A stretch of DNA of 64,000 nt from Devosia sp. 2618 (GTDB taxonomy: Bacteria; Pseudomonadota; Alphaproteobacteria; Rhizobiales; Devosiaceae). Below the pieces are notes generated by a model that worked only from the letters and a program-made list of their open reading frames with translations, did no database searches and was not told the DNA's origin. Of the stretch, positions 28,950 to 36,719 are shown piece after piece; the first letter of the stretch is position 1; each line of letters begins with the position of its first letter. Position numbers and translations under genes: made by a program. The stretch lies in assembly GCF_040546815.1 (NCBI RefSeq), contig NZ_JBEPOO010000001.1:1984001-2048000 (forward strand), in the 5' to 3' direction.

Positions 28950-29320
28950 TTGCCGGTGATCCGATCCCAGAGCGTGCGTGGCACCGGTGCGGCTTCTGCC
29001 AGTGCCTCGACCTTGCGGGTGGTGGAAACGCCCGTCCCTGACTTTGGCAGCGCGATCTTGGTGCCATCGGTGGTGACGACCTGCGGCTGGATTGTCGCCC
29101 GCAGCGATTTGACCTGGCTGTAGAGATAGACCGCCAAACCGAAGGCCGCTGTGATCGAAAGCCCGCCGCCACGACCCTGCAAGATTTCCTGCACTGCCGC
29201 CTGATTGGCCGGCGACATGTTGAGGTAGATGGGAACGAGCACGCCGCCAACGCCGGCAAGTTCCTGGCACCGGCGCCAGAGCCAGCCCGCGAGAGCACTT
29301 TGAAGAATGGATGCGAACAT
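28946..29320 (-). CDS. Hypothetical lysis-region protein with one membrane segment
   Basis: 124 residues. A hydrophobic stretch (LSITAAFGLAVYLYSQV, about 53-69) separates an N-terminal helical part from a charged C-terminus. Translationally coupled to the membrane protein after it and 9 bases downstream of the endolysin. Confidence 0.6.
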   Translation of the reverse strand: MFASILQSALAGWLWRRCQELAGVGGVLVPIYLNMSPANQAAVQEILQGRGGGLSITAAFGLAVYLYSQVKSLRATIQPQVVTTDGTKIALPKSGTGVSTTRKVEALAEAAPVPRTLWDRITGK

Positions 29321-29329
29321 GAGGTCCTC

Positions 29330-30091
29330 CTAGAACCGGACAAAGAAAAGGCCCGCAACTGCGAGCCCGAGGGTGATGATGGTGATGATGCCCCAAGGCG
29401 GGGCCTTGCCCTTGGAGGGCTTGGGTAGCGGCGTGACGGGGATCGGCTTGGGCTTGGGCGCAGGCTCACCAGCGAGCCCGGCCTTGAGTGCCGCCTGATA
29501 CAGCTCCGCATAGCCAGCGATCAGGTCGGCCTTGTCGGTGCCATTGATGACGCGACGGGCATTCTTCCAGTCGACCGCCGTGCTGGTGATATAGTCGCCC
29601 AGTTTCTTGCCGGTGAAGGTGCCGAGCATCGAGCCCTCAACGAGGATGCGGGAAGCTACTGGCAACTGCTCGGCCAGTTCAGGCTTGCCGACAATGTCGA
29701 CTCCGAGGCGCTTGGCCCAATCGGTGTAGTTACGCCGGCCGGTGATATGCGCCAGCCCGCGCCCCATGAACCGCTTGCCGTCACCGGCCTGCGTGTTGCC
29801 GAGGCGGAAGGCGAGACTGTTATGGGGATCGTCCTTCGTCCACGGCTTACCAAAGTCGCGCTCATATCGGCGCTGTGCGTTAGTCAGGCCCCAGATCTCC
29901 TTGAGCCATTGGAACCTGCCGGTTTCGTGATGCGCCGTCGCCATGAGATAGGCCAGCTTATGGGTCTGGCCATCGCCGTAGCGATCCCAGGCAGATGCGA
30001 TGGCGCTGAGCCCTTCGACCTGCGCCTGATTGAGCTTTCCGTCGAACAGCGATGCGCGCACCGCGTCGAAGAACGCAGCGTTTAGGACCAT
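29330..30091 (-). CDS. Endolysin, glycoside hydrolase family 19-like, C-terminal membrane anchor
   Basis: 253 residues. The lysozyme-like domain (about 1-180) shows LMATAHHETGRFQWLKEIWG, with a likely catalytic glutamate, and GRGLAHITGRRNYTDWAKR. A Pro/Lys linker leads to a terminal hydrophobic helix (GIITIITLGLAVAGLFFV), suggesting inner-membrane attachment. It would cut peptidoglycan at lysis. AAAGGAGG lies 6 nt before the ATG at 30091. Confidence 0.85.
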   Translation of the reverse strand: MVLNAAFFDAVRASLFDGKLNQAQVEGLSAIASAWDRYGDGQTHKLAYLMATAHHETGRFQWLKEIWGLTNAQRRYERDFGKPWTKDDPHNSLAFRLGNTQAGDGKRFMGRGLAHITGRRNYTDWAKRLGVDIVGKPELAEQLPVASRILVEGSMLGTFTGKKLGDYITSTAVDWKNARRVINGTDKADLIAGYAELYQAALKAGLAGEPAPKPKPIPVTPLPKPSKGKAPPWGIITIITLGLAVAGLFFVRF

Positions 30092-30107
30092 GATGGCCTC
30101 CTTTGAT
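30090..30107. repeat. 18-bp endolysin leader repeat, copy 1
   Basis: ATGATGGCCTCCTTTGAT here is identical to 31299-31316. On the minus strand it is the ribosome binding site and start region of the endolysin gene. Confidence 0.7.
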
Positions 30108-30167
30108 ACTGAGAAAAATGCACGTGCGGTCGGCGGTTCTGGCTGCAACCGCCCGCCCCTCGCCTCT

Positions 30168-30181
30168 AGGACAAATGTCCT
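30168..30181. promoter_or_regulatory. Palindrome before the rightward cargo gene pair
   Basis: AGGACA-AA-TGTCCT is a perfect 14-bp palindrome within a CTAG-flanked stretch, 68 bases before the gene at 30250. Possibly an operator; the binding protein is unknown. Confidence 0.4.
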
Positions 30182-30249
30182 CTAGAGTTAGTTTTGTTAA
30201 ATGCCCAACGCAGTGCGGTGTGCTATCGCGGTTTTGAAAGAGAGCTCCA

Positions 30250-30474
30250 ATGTCTCTAAAATATCGAGTTATAGATCTCCGCTCGGGCCTCATCGATCCA
30301 AACGAAATCATTGTCGAGGGCTCACGATCACCGGAAGATGCCGCGCGGCACGTACTGGGATGCGATCTTGTGAGAAGCGGCCAAAAGCGGGATTTGGCTG
30401 CCCGCGTCTACTTCAACCTACCAGAGCAGCCAGTCAGTATGGTCCGGCTCTACACCAAGGTTGAGGACAGATGA
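30250..30474 (+). CDS. Small hypothetical cargo protein
   Basis: 74 residues (LKYRVIDLRSGLIDPNEIIV, then a helix EDAARHVLG). No family is recognised. It reads against the late genes, overlaps the next gene by ATGA, and starts a two-gene cargo unit between endolysin and acyltransferase. Confidence 0.6.
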   Translation: MSLKYRVIDLRSGLIDPNEIIVEGSRSPEDAARHVLGCDLVRSGQKRDLAARVYFNLPEQPVSMVRLYTKVEDR

Positions 30475-30770
30475 CCGCGGCTCCGACGAATGGGGACGCT
30501 GCCCCAAGCGTTATGATGGACGAACAAAACACCATCCATGAGGTCGAAATCACTTCGGATGGGAAGACGCACCTCGCCACGTATTACGTCGAGTCCGGTG
30601 TAGTCCACGCCATGATTGAGGGGCAGAAGTTTATTGCGCCTGTCCTTCACCACTCAGTGGACGAAATCGTCACAATGATGATGAAGGGGCACTATCGGAA
30701 CAAGGCCGCTCAGGAGAGCAAGGAAGAGGCTTGGCAGCAGTGGACCAACCCGCAAGACACATCAAAGTAG
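30471..30770 (+). CDS. Small hypothetical cargo protein
   Basis: 99 residues, with a beta-rich core (THLATYYVESGVVHAMIEGQ) and a charged C-terminal helix. No family is recognised. It is coupled to the preceding gene and followed by a strong terminator. Confidence 0.6.
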   Translation: MTAAPTNGDAAPSVMMDEQNTIHEVEITSDGKTHLATYYVESGVVHAMIEGQKFIAPVLHHSVDEIVTMMMKGHYRNKAAQESKEEAWQQWTNPQDTSK

Positions 30771-30880
30771 GTCCCGACCCTGCGTTCCCCAGTCGGGTGC
30801 AAACTATTGTGGTCAAAAGATTTCTGATCGGAACCTATTCCGGCTCCGTTCATTCTTCATCGAGGTCGCAAGATTTCATT

Positions 30881-30919
30881 GGCCGAGGCGGGTCGACGCT
30901 ACCGCTTCGGCCTTTTTTT
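30881..30919 (+). terminator. Terminator of the two-gene cargo unit
   Basis: GGCCGAGGCGG (30881-30891) pairs with CCGCTTCGGCC (30902-30912) with one G-T wobble, followed by seven T. Confidence 0.85.
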
Positions 30920-31066
30920 GCGTCTGGCTCCACCTATCCAGATATAGCCATTCTGCTATCGTCCCCCAGCAGCCTGACGCCCCTGATCCCAAGTTTTAGC
31001 CCGCTTGGAGAGCCATAAGACAAAGCGTCGGGCTGCACCGGCTTTGTCAGTGCCAAAGAAGCGCGC

Positions 31067-31273
31067 ATGAATTTCAAGGTCCGCTGGTATCGCTATTGTC
31101 CGAGACGAAAGCGTCTGGAATTCACTGCTAGCGGTGAGCGTAACGGCATATCGTTTACTGCGGTCACTGACGTCCATTGCTCAAAGGCGCCGGCCACGCC
31201 GGAGAACGTTCACTTGGTGGCGCTGCTGCGTTTGACGGAAATATTCAGAGGACCGAGCGCTTCGGGACGTTGA
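31067..31273 (+). CDS. Tentative small hypothetical protein
   Basis: 68 residues (NFKVRWYRYCPRRKRLEFTA, SFTAVTDVHCS). It looks like a small two-strand fold, but a minus-strand frame of 73 residues overlaps the same DNA and cannot be excluded. No clear ribosome site. Confidence 0.35.
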   Translation: MNFKVRWYRYCPRRKRLEFTASGERNGISFTAVTDVHCSKAPATPENVHLVALLRLTEIFRGPSASGR

Positions 31274-31298
31274 GGCGCGAGTCCCTGCCGTCGAGGCT

Positions 31299-31316
31299 AT
31301 GATGGCCTCCTTTGAT
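31299..31316. repeat. 18-bp endolysin leader repeat, copy 2 (orphan)
   Basis: Identical to 30090-30107. Here the minus-strand ribosome site AAAGGAGG is followed by ATA where the endolysin has ATG, and no gene follows. Confidence 0.65.
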
Positions 31317-31325
31317 GTGGACAAA

Positions 31326-31345
31326 GAAAAACCCGCCGAAGCGGG
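31326..31345 (-). terminator. Leftward terminator with a TTCG loop
   Basis: On the minus strand CCCGC-TTCG-GCGGG is followed by five T (31331-31327). It would end a leftward transcript coming from the tail-fibre genes. Confidence 0.65.
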
Positions 31346-31467
31346 AGCCAGAAGAATGCCGTGGGTGATCGACGCTCGATACGCCCGAGATCGCCAAAAG
31401 CCGCACCCTGTCTTTACTTGCACGCTGACTTATGGCTTAGGAGGAGGCCAATTGAGCGGGGGCATTC

Positions 31468-33399
31468 GTGAGTACGAAGTCTGAATATCGCGCAGATATC
31501 GACGGGCTGCGCGCTGTTGCGGTCATTGTAGTCATAATGAACCATGTTGGTCTCAGCATCTTTTCTGGTGGCTTTGTTGGGGTAGACGTATTTTTCGTCA
31601 TATCGGGGTTCTTCATCACCCGGATCATCGTCAACGAAATCGAGGCGACTGGAGCTTTCAGCTTCGCGCGCTTCTACAGCCGCAGAGCAAGACGTCTATT
31701 TCCAGCAGCTCTCTCAACAATTCTGCTTTCGTTTGCCTTTGCGTATCTGCTGTTTCCGGCTGCACTGTTTAGTGATTTTCTCGGCTCATCGATCTACGCG
31801 CTGACAAGCATTTCAAATTTTTTCTTCTGGTGGACATCAGGTTATTTTGACGCAGAATCGGTCACCAAGCCGCTACTGCACACATGGTCGCTAGCGGTCG
31901 AAGAGCAATTCTATCTAATATGGCCAGTACTAGCGGTAGTGCTGCTTACGAAAGCACCACGCTTCTCCGCTGTTGCCTTTTTGGGCCTAATTGCGCTGGC
32001 CAGCCTTGCCATCGGCCAATACTGGCTAAGCAACGATATGGCCATGGCCGCCTATTATCTACTGCCTGGGCGCGCAATGGAGCTGGGCATCGGAGGTCTT
32101 ATGGTGTGGATCGTTCGCCGCCAGCCTCCGGCGGCGCTTTCATTTATGAAAGAACCATTGCTTTTGGTTGGGCTGGCGCTGATTGCTTACACTGCGCTCA
32201 CCTATGACGAAACCACACCATTTCCTGGAATCGCTGCCCTTTTGCCCTGCCTCGGTGCCGCGATCGTGATCTACGCTGGCGATACGCGTTGGCTTGGTAT
32301 GCTTTTGCGCAATCCGATTGCAGTCTGGATCGGCAAAGCCAGCTATTCGATCTATCTGCTACATTGGCCGTTGATCGTTTTTACGACCTATTTTGTATAT
32401 CAGCCTCTGTCCGCTGAGCAAAAATGGACGCTCGTTGCAGTTGCGATTGGTCTAGGCTTTGCACAATATTTTCTGATTGAAGAGCGATTTCGTCATGAGC
32501 AAAAAGCGCGAGTATCGCGTGCAGCATTTGGACTGATATGTGCATTTTTGACCTGCTTGGCCCTGGTTCCCACCGCATCGCTTTGGCAAGAGGGCGGGGC
32601 GACTTGGCGCGTCCCAGCAGACCGAGCGTTTCGGTCTGCTGCGCAGTGGTATACGCTGGGCAAAGAGCAGTACTGTAGCACACCCAACCCCGCATTTCCC
32701 GCCAACATCGTCACCTGCCAAAACTATGTTGGGTCAGAAAAGAGCCTTTTCGTCTGGGGTGACAGTCATGCTGAACATTTGGCTGCCGGCCTAGCCAACG
32801 CTTACCCGCACATCAACATCTACATTTTGTTTGGCGGCGATTGTCAGCCGCAAGTCGGGTTTCTCGGCTATATGCGCGCGGCTAGCGCATCATTTAATGA
32901 GCGATGCAGCCAGCGAAACGAAAAAGCACTTGAGTTTCTGAAGGTTCAGAATCCATCGAACATCATCCTCGCGTCTGCGAAGCGGTCAACCCCCAACCTC
33001 GTCGCCCCTCCGACGATTTGGCTGACAGAACAGTTGCAGGCAGAGGGCCACAACGTTCTCGTTCTTGGTGACTTTATTCGACCCGGTGTTGACTTGGCCG
33101 CTTGCTTTTCCGCTCCGGCGTATCTCCTGACCGACGACATTAACCGTCAGCGGTGTGCTGGTGTCGCTTCGATTCAGAACGCAGAACTAGAGTTTAACGA
33201 CAAAATGGAAGCGCTAGTTCCTGGATTTCTCAACCCAAACTCTGCCCAATGTCCTGATGCAAAATGCGTCGTCGCGCGCGGCAATACACCTTTATTCAGA
33301 GACAGCCATCACCTGACAACTCAGGGTTCTCGCGCTTTCATAGCGCTGATCAAGAGTAGGTTGACCAAATTTATTAAGCAGATGGATGATCCGGCCTAG
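31468..33399 (+). CDS. OafA/YrhL-type acyltransferase with C-terminal SGNH domain
   Basis: 643 residues. The acyltransferase-3 domain (about 1-350, ten membrane helices) shows YRADIDGLRAVAVIVVI, FYSRRARRLFPA and WSLAVEEQFYLIWP. The C-terminal periplasmic SGNH domain has block I in WGDSHAEHLA and the Asp-His pair in FRDSHHLT. Such proteins O-acetylate lipopolysaccharide or other surface glycans. It starts at GTG, reads against the late genes, and is less GC-rich than its surroundings to the eye. It is probably a lysogenic-conversion gene. Confidence 0.9.
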   Translation: MSTKSEYRADIDGLRAVAVIVVIMNHVGLSIFSGGFVGVDVFFVISGFFITRIIVNEIEATGAFSFARFYSRRARRLFPAALSTILLSFAFAYLLFPAALFSDFLGSSIYALTSISNFFFWWTSGYFDAESVTKPLLHTWSLAVEEQFYLIWPVLAVVLLTKAPRFSAVAFLGLIALASLAIGQYWLSNDMAMAAYYLLPGRAMELGIGGLMVWIVRRQPPAALSFMKEPLLLVGLALIAYTALTYDETTPFPGIAALLPCLGAAIVIYAGDTRWLGMLLRNPIAVWIGKASYSIYLLHWPLIVFTTYFVYQPLSAEQKWTLVAVAIGLGFAQYFLIEERFRHEQKARVSRAAFGLICAFLTCLALVPTASLWQEGGATWRVPADRAFRSAAQWYTLGKEQYCSTPNPAFPANIVTCQNYVGSEKSLFVWGDSHAEHLAAGLANAYPHINIYILFGGDCQPQVGFLGYMRAASASFNERCSQRNEKALEFLKVQNPSNIILASAKRSTPNLVAPPTIWLTEQLQAEGHNVLVLGDFIRPGVDLAACFSAPAYLLTDDINRQRCAGVASIQNAELEFNDKMEALVPGFLNPNSAQCPDAKCVVARGNTPLFRDSHHLTTQGSRAFIALIKSRLTKFIKQMDDPA

Positions 33400-33605
33400 T
33401 CAGGCCGAACTTTTGTCTCCAGCGTGGACAGTCTTTGGTCGAGGTCCTTCCATGCCGCAACAAGGTGCGGAACTAGCTTTGAATAGTCCACCGACCAAGG
33501 TGCGAAGTCACTGTCACCGGGCTCACCATACCCGTTTGCCACTGCGGCCGGAAAGACCTCATAAAGCTCTTGCGCAATAGAGGCTCCTGTCGGTGCGCTA
33601 TGACG
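33396..33605 (-). pseudogene. Remnant of a tail-spike C-terminal chaperone (peptidase S74/endosialidase type)
   Basis: The minus-strand frame reads IAQELYEVFPAAVANGYGE, then VDYSKLVPHLVAAWKDLDQ and a short coiled coil RLSTLETKV. This matches the C-terminal autoproteolytic chaperone of tail spikes (I-A-Q-E-x-x-x-V-F-P and Y-x-x-L). It has no start codon, is preceded by TGA, and is out of frame with the tail gene next to it. Its stop overlaps the acyltransferase stop. It is likely the leftover end of an older fibre. Confidence 0.65.
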
Positions 33606-34461
33606 TCACAACGTTCCGATGACCTCGGGCGATCCGCAGCAGTGCCGCGCGCTCATCGGCATTGAGCGCGCGACCAAAACCGAACGAGGAGAGGCCCCAA
33701 TCATTGTAAGTGGCGGCATTTCTGCCCAGCCAGATTTGGTCGCTAATGGCGGTGGACGGGTTGGCGTCGGACGAGGCAATCAAGTCGTCGTTGTGATACA
33801 GCTCGACCCGAGTCGCAGAGACCCGCTGCAGGAGCCAGAACCCGGTACGCGCCAGCCCCGACCGGCTGCCGACAACCTGCGAGGTGCCGTTGATTCTGCC
33901 GATCGCATTGGAGCCGGAGCTACCGCCAAACCATGGAGCGAGTCGGAGGTTGGTCCCGCCAGAGTTTCCGAACAGGAAGGTGTCGGAATGAGTGTTTGCG
34001 GCTCCTGCATCCTCAAGCCACGCCCAAACGCAAGCACTGTTGAGGCTGTACTGACTTCGGATCGGCTGCGACCCGCCGTAGAGCGTCAGGAAGCTCGAAT
34101 TTGCCGCGACTGTCTTTATACCATGATCATAGATCACGCCCCCGCCCGAAACCACGGCCGCAGCGGCGCCGCCAGGGACGAAGTCGATCAGCGAACCCGC
34201 CGTCGCCCCGGTTCGGAAGCACGCTAAATCGAGGGCACTGAAAAGACCAGCAGCACGAAGCTCCGCCCAGGTCCGGCTTATGCGAGTTGTTCGAAACGGC
34301 GCATCGGCGAAGCCAGAAAATGGGTAGCCGAGAGCGTTCAACAGTTGCCTGTGGTCGCCTTGTTCGGGTGGCGGGATCATCGGTCTGATGTTGGTCAGCG
34401 GATTGCCGATATTACCTGGTGCCGAGAATTTGCCGGGCAGGTCCTGAAATTTGTAAAGCAC
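33598..34461 (-). CDS. Phage tail-associated protein with a LamG-like domain
   Basis: 287 residues beginning at GTG with GGGGA 6 nt upstream. The C-terminal two thirds are beta-rich, Gly/Ser-rich and end in ALNADERAALLRIARGH, typical of a laminin-G/concanavalin-type fold in tail proteins. The N-terminal part includes LPGKFSAPGNIGNPLTNIRP. It probably sits in the tail fibre and binds glycans. Confidence 0.65.
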   Translation of the reverse strand: MLYKFQDLPGKFSAPGNIGNPLTNIRPMIPPPEQGDHRQLLNALGYPFSGFADAPFRTTRISRTWAELRAAGLFSALDLACFRTGATAGSLIDFVPGGAAAAVVSGGGVIYDHGIKTVAANSSFLTLYGGSQPIRSQYSLNSACVWAWLEDAGAANTHSDTFLFGNSGGTNLRLAPWFGGSSGSNAIGRINGTSQVVGSRSGLARTGFWLLQRVSATRVELYHNDDLIASSDANPSTAISDQIWLGRNAATYNDWGLSSFGFGRALNADERAALLRIARGHRNVVTS

Positions 34462-34474
34462 GGGAATCCCCTAG

Positions 34475-36643
34475 TTAAAACGTTGGCACTGCGAGTTGCT
34501 GGATGACACCCCAGTTGTAGAGCGGGAAATCATCGACCAGGCTGAGATCGGGCCGGCTATCGCGGACGTTGCCACGCTGGTCGGCTGCCGTAGTCTTGGG
34601 GCTGGTCTGAGGTGAGGCTGCATACTCTACGAACTCGCTGGTGCCGGAAGGTGTTGTGGCCAATTCCAGCACTATAGTGCCAACTCCTGTTCCCGTTCCG
34701 GTGTTGGTGATTGACGCAGACGTGATGCCGATCGCCCCGGTGCTGTCGCGATAGGTGAAGCCCTTAACGTCGCGTTCCGGGATAATCGTGGTGTCGAACA
34801 CTAGCGGAGGCACAGGGACATCATAGGTCAGTGTCACTGTCGTCCCAGACCGGACGGCACCTTTCATCTGGACGACCTTCCGCGTCGGGCCGCGCCAGAA
34901 CGCATCTCGCCACGCCAGTGCCATGTACTCGCCGAAGCGCTCCGAGCCAGGCCCACGGAAATGCTCATAGTCTGAGGAGACGTAGTGGTCGCGTGCCACA
35001 TATGCAGCCGTCGCGATATGGAAGTATGGAAGGTTGTTTGCAGCGTCCAGCATCGGCTGCACCGAACTCGTGAGGGGCTGACTGGACGAGCGGCTGGCGC
35101 GCTGGACCATGAAAAAGTTGACCGGCATGTCCTGACCGGTGATGGCCTTGATGTCCTCGTCAACGTTGGCCTGCCATTCGAGCAAGATTGTGTAATAGGC
35201 AGGATCATCTAGCGCGCCATGGATATGCAAGCACCCATCGACAACCACCGTCCAGCCTTCAAGGGCAGCCAGATCGCGCAGCCTCTCAAGTGCCGTCAGC
35301 ATATTGGTCCAGATGTACGTCCCCCGCTTCAGGGCTGCATAGGCCTGCCCGCCGCGCGCGGCGATGAAACCGCACATGCGGTGCTGGATGCCAAGCTGTC
35401 GCGCCTCATGGGCCAGACGCGTGGTGAAGCCTTCTAGCGGCGTTTCCCCGACAACCATGCTGCCAGGGAAGGACTTGGCGATCATGGGGGTGAAGCCGAC
35501 AATAGCGTCCGGGTCGATCAACACACCATCGCCGGCCCCGGTTGGACTGACGCCAACCCAGACATTGGAGTTAGCCCCGATATCGGCCATCAGGGCATCT
35601 TCGGGATAGGGTTGCGTGGTAGTAACCAGCGTCGTTGCGGAACCATGACCCGACATCAACGACTGGCCGAGGCCGATGATGACGTGCAGGACATTTTTGG
35701 AGTCCGGCACCATGAGGCCGCTGCCAATTTCCCCGCGAACCGTGCGCGTGTCGTTAATCATTGGCCGATTGATGATGGCCCGCACAGCGTCGGCACCGAA
35801 GCTTTCAGCATGCAGGACCGTCAGGCCGCCAAGATCGGCAACCTTATCCTCGGGCGCCCCCAGGCCATGCAGTTCGTTGCCGGTCACGAAATACTCGGCA
35901 GCACTGCCCGACACTGCCGACGATGCGTCCGACTCCGGAATAACCAAATTGTTTTCGGTTACGCGCGAGGGTGCGCTGTCCGGATCGCTGCCTTCCCCAA
36001 CATACCATCCGAGGCTGACCAGGTACTGATCCTCCGCCGCAGTGGTCAACGCCTGCACTTTGTCGGCATATGGCACAGCAGTAGCAGACTTCACAAAAGA
36101 GAGCGCCGTGGTGCCAACGGTGATGGTGCCGGTGTTGGTAAGCGCCCACGTCTCTCCAGCATGCGTGCCGGCGTCCACCGTAAAGTAAGCGCCCACCAGC
36201 TCGTCCCCCGTATCCATATCAGTAGCGCGGATAGCCGACCCTGCCGCCTGCACGATATGGACACCGTTTTGCGACGCCACAGTCTGTCCGGTCAGTGCCA
36301 CCCGGTCTCCGACCACCAGGACGATGCCGTCGACCGTATCGCCAGCTTCTAGTGCATTGGCGATATTGACATTGACGGTGACCAGCAACCGGACTGAGGC
36401 CTTGGGTGACCTGACACCCGTCGCCGCCAAAGCTTCGACATCGTTAATGCGGATGCCGATCGCCGTTTCGGCCGCACGGGCGCGGTCGCTCTCGGCGGTC
36501 ACGGCAACCGCAACGGAATCAGTGCCGCCCTGAATCCCTTTCAGCAGCGTGCGAATTTCGGACTTTTTTGGATTATGATTGCCGGAGGCAGGGACGCCAG
36601 CCACATCGTAATCTCGCCATACCTGATCGATCGTTTGGGGCAC
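34475..36643 (-). CDS. Tail fibre protein with an SGNH-like esterase domain
   Basis: 722 residues. The N-terminus (about 1-80) looks like a fibre attachment region. The middle and C-terminal part has an esterase-like set: LHVIIGLGQSLMSGHG (serine block), DGCLHIHGALDD, and SDYEHFRGPGSERFGEY (Asp/His block), resembling sialate O-acetylesterases. The end is beta-rich. It may bind and deacetylate a surface glycan. A terminator precedes it, so its expression may be set apart from the other tail genes. Confidence 0.75.
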   Translation of the reverse strand: MPQTIDQVWRDYDVAGVPASGNHNPKKSEIRTLLKGIQGGTDSVAVAVTAESDRARAAETAIGIRINDVEALAATGVRSPKASVRLLVTVNVNIANALEAGDTVDGIVLVVGDRVALTGQTVASQNGVHIVQAAGSAIRATDMDTGDELVGAYFTVDAGTHAGETWALTNTGTITVGTTALSFVKSATAVPYADKVQALTTAAEDQYLVSLGWYVGEGSDPDSAPSRVTENNLVIPESDASSAVSGSAAEYFVTGNELHGLGAPEDKVADLGGLTVLHAESFGADAVRAIINRPMINDTRTVRGEIGSGLMVPDSKNVLHVIIGLGQSLMSGHGSATTLVTTTQPYPEDALMADIGANSNVWVGVSPTGAGDGVLIDPDAIVGFTPMIAKSFPGSMVVGETPLEGFTTRLAHEARQLGIQHRMCGFIAARGGQAYAALKRGTYIWTNMLTALERLRDLAALEGWTVVVDGCLHIHGALDDPAYYTILLEWQANVDEDIKAITGQDMPVNFFMVQRASRSSSQPLTSSVQPMLDAANNLPYFHIATAAYVARDHYVSSDYEHFRGPGSERFGEYMALAWRDAFWRGPTRKVVQMKGAVRSGTTVTLTYDVPVPPLVFDTTIIPERDVKGFTYRDSTGAIGITSASITNTGTGTGVGTIVLELATTPSGTSEFVEYAASPQTSPKTTAADQRGNVRDSRPDLSLVDDFPLYNWGVIQQLAVPTF

Positions 36644-36660
36644 GACAGAACCCTTCCATA

Positions 36661-36689
36661 AAAGAAAAAGGCCGCCCGATGGGCAGCCG
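36661..36689 (-). terminator. Terminator between tail tip and tail fibre genes
   Basis: On the minus strand GGCTGCCC-ATC-GGGCGGCC is followed by TTTTTCTTTT. It lies just before the fibre start. Confidence 0.7.
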
Positions 36690-36719
36690 TTGAGTGTTGA
36701 TTTTTAGGGTGCGGCTTCG

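Noticed and set aside
28494..29396. A 300-codon frame beginning with a run of six histidines
   Set aside because: The histidine run comes from reading the endolysin region out of frame. Only the C-terminal 151 codons from 28949 are a likely gene.
30820..30855. GGAAC followed by CGTT near 30834 as another EcfG promoter
   Set aside because: The spacing is about 12 bases, not 16 or 17, and no gene start follows at the right distance.
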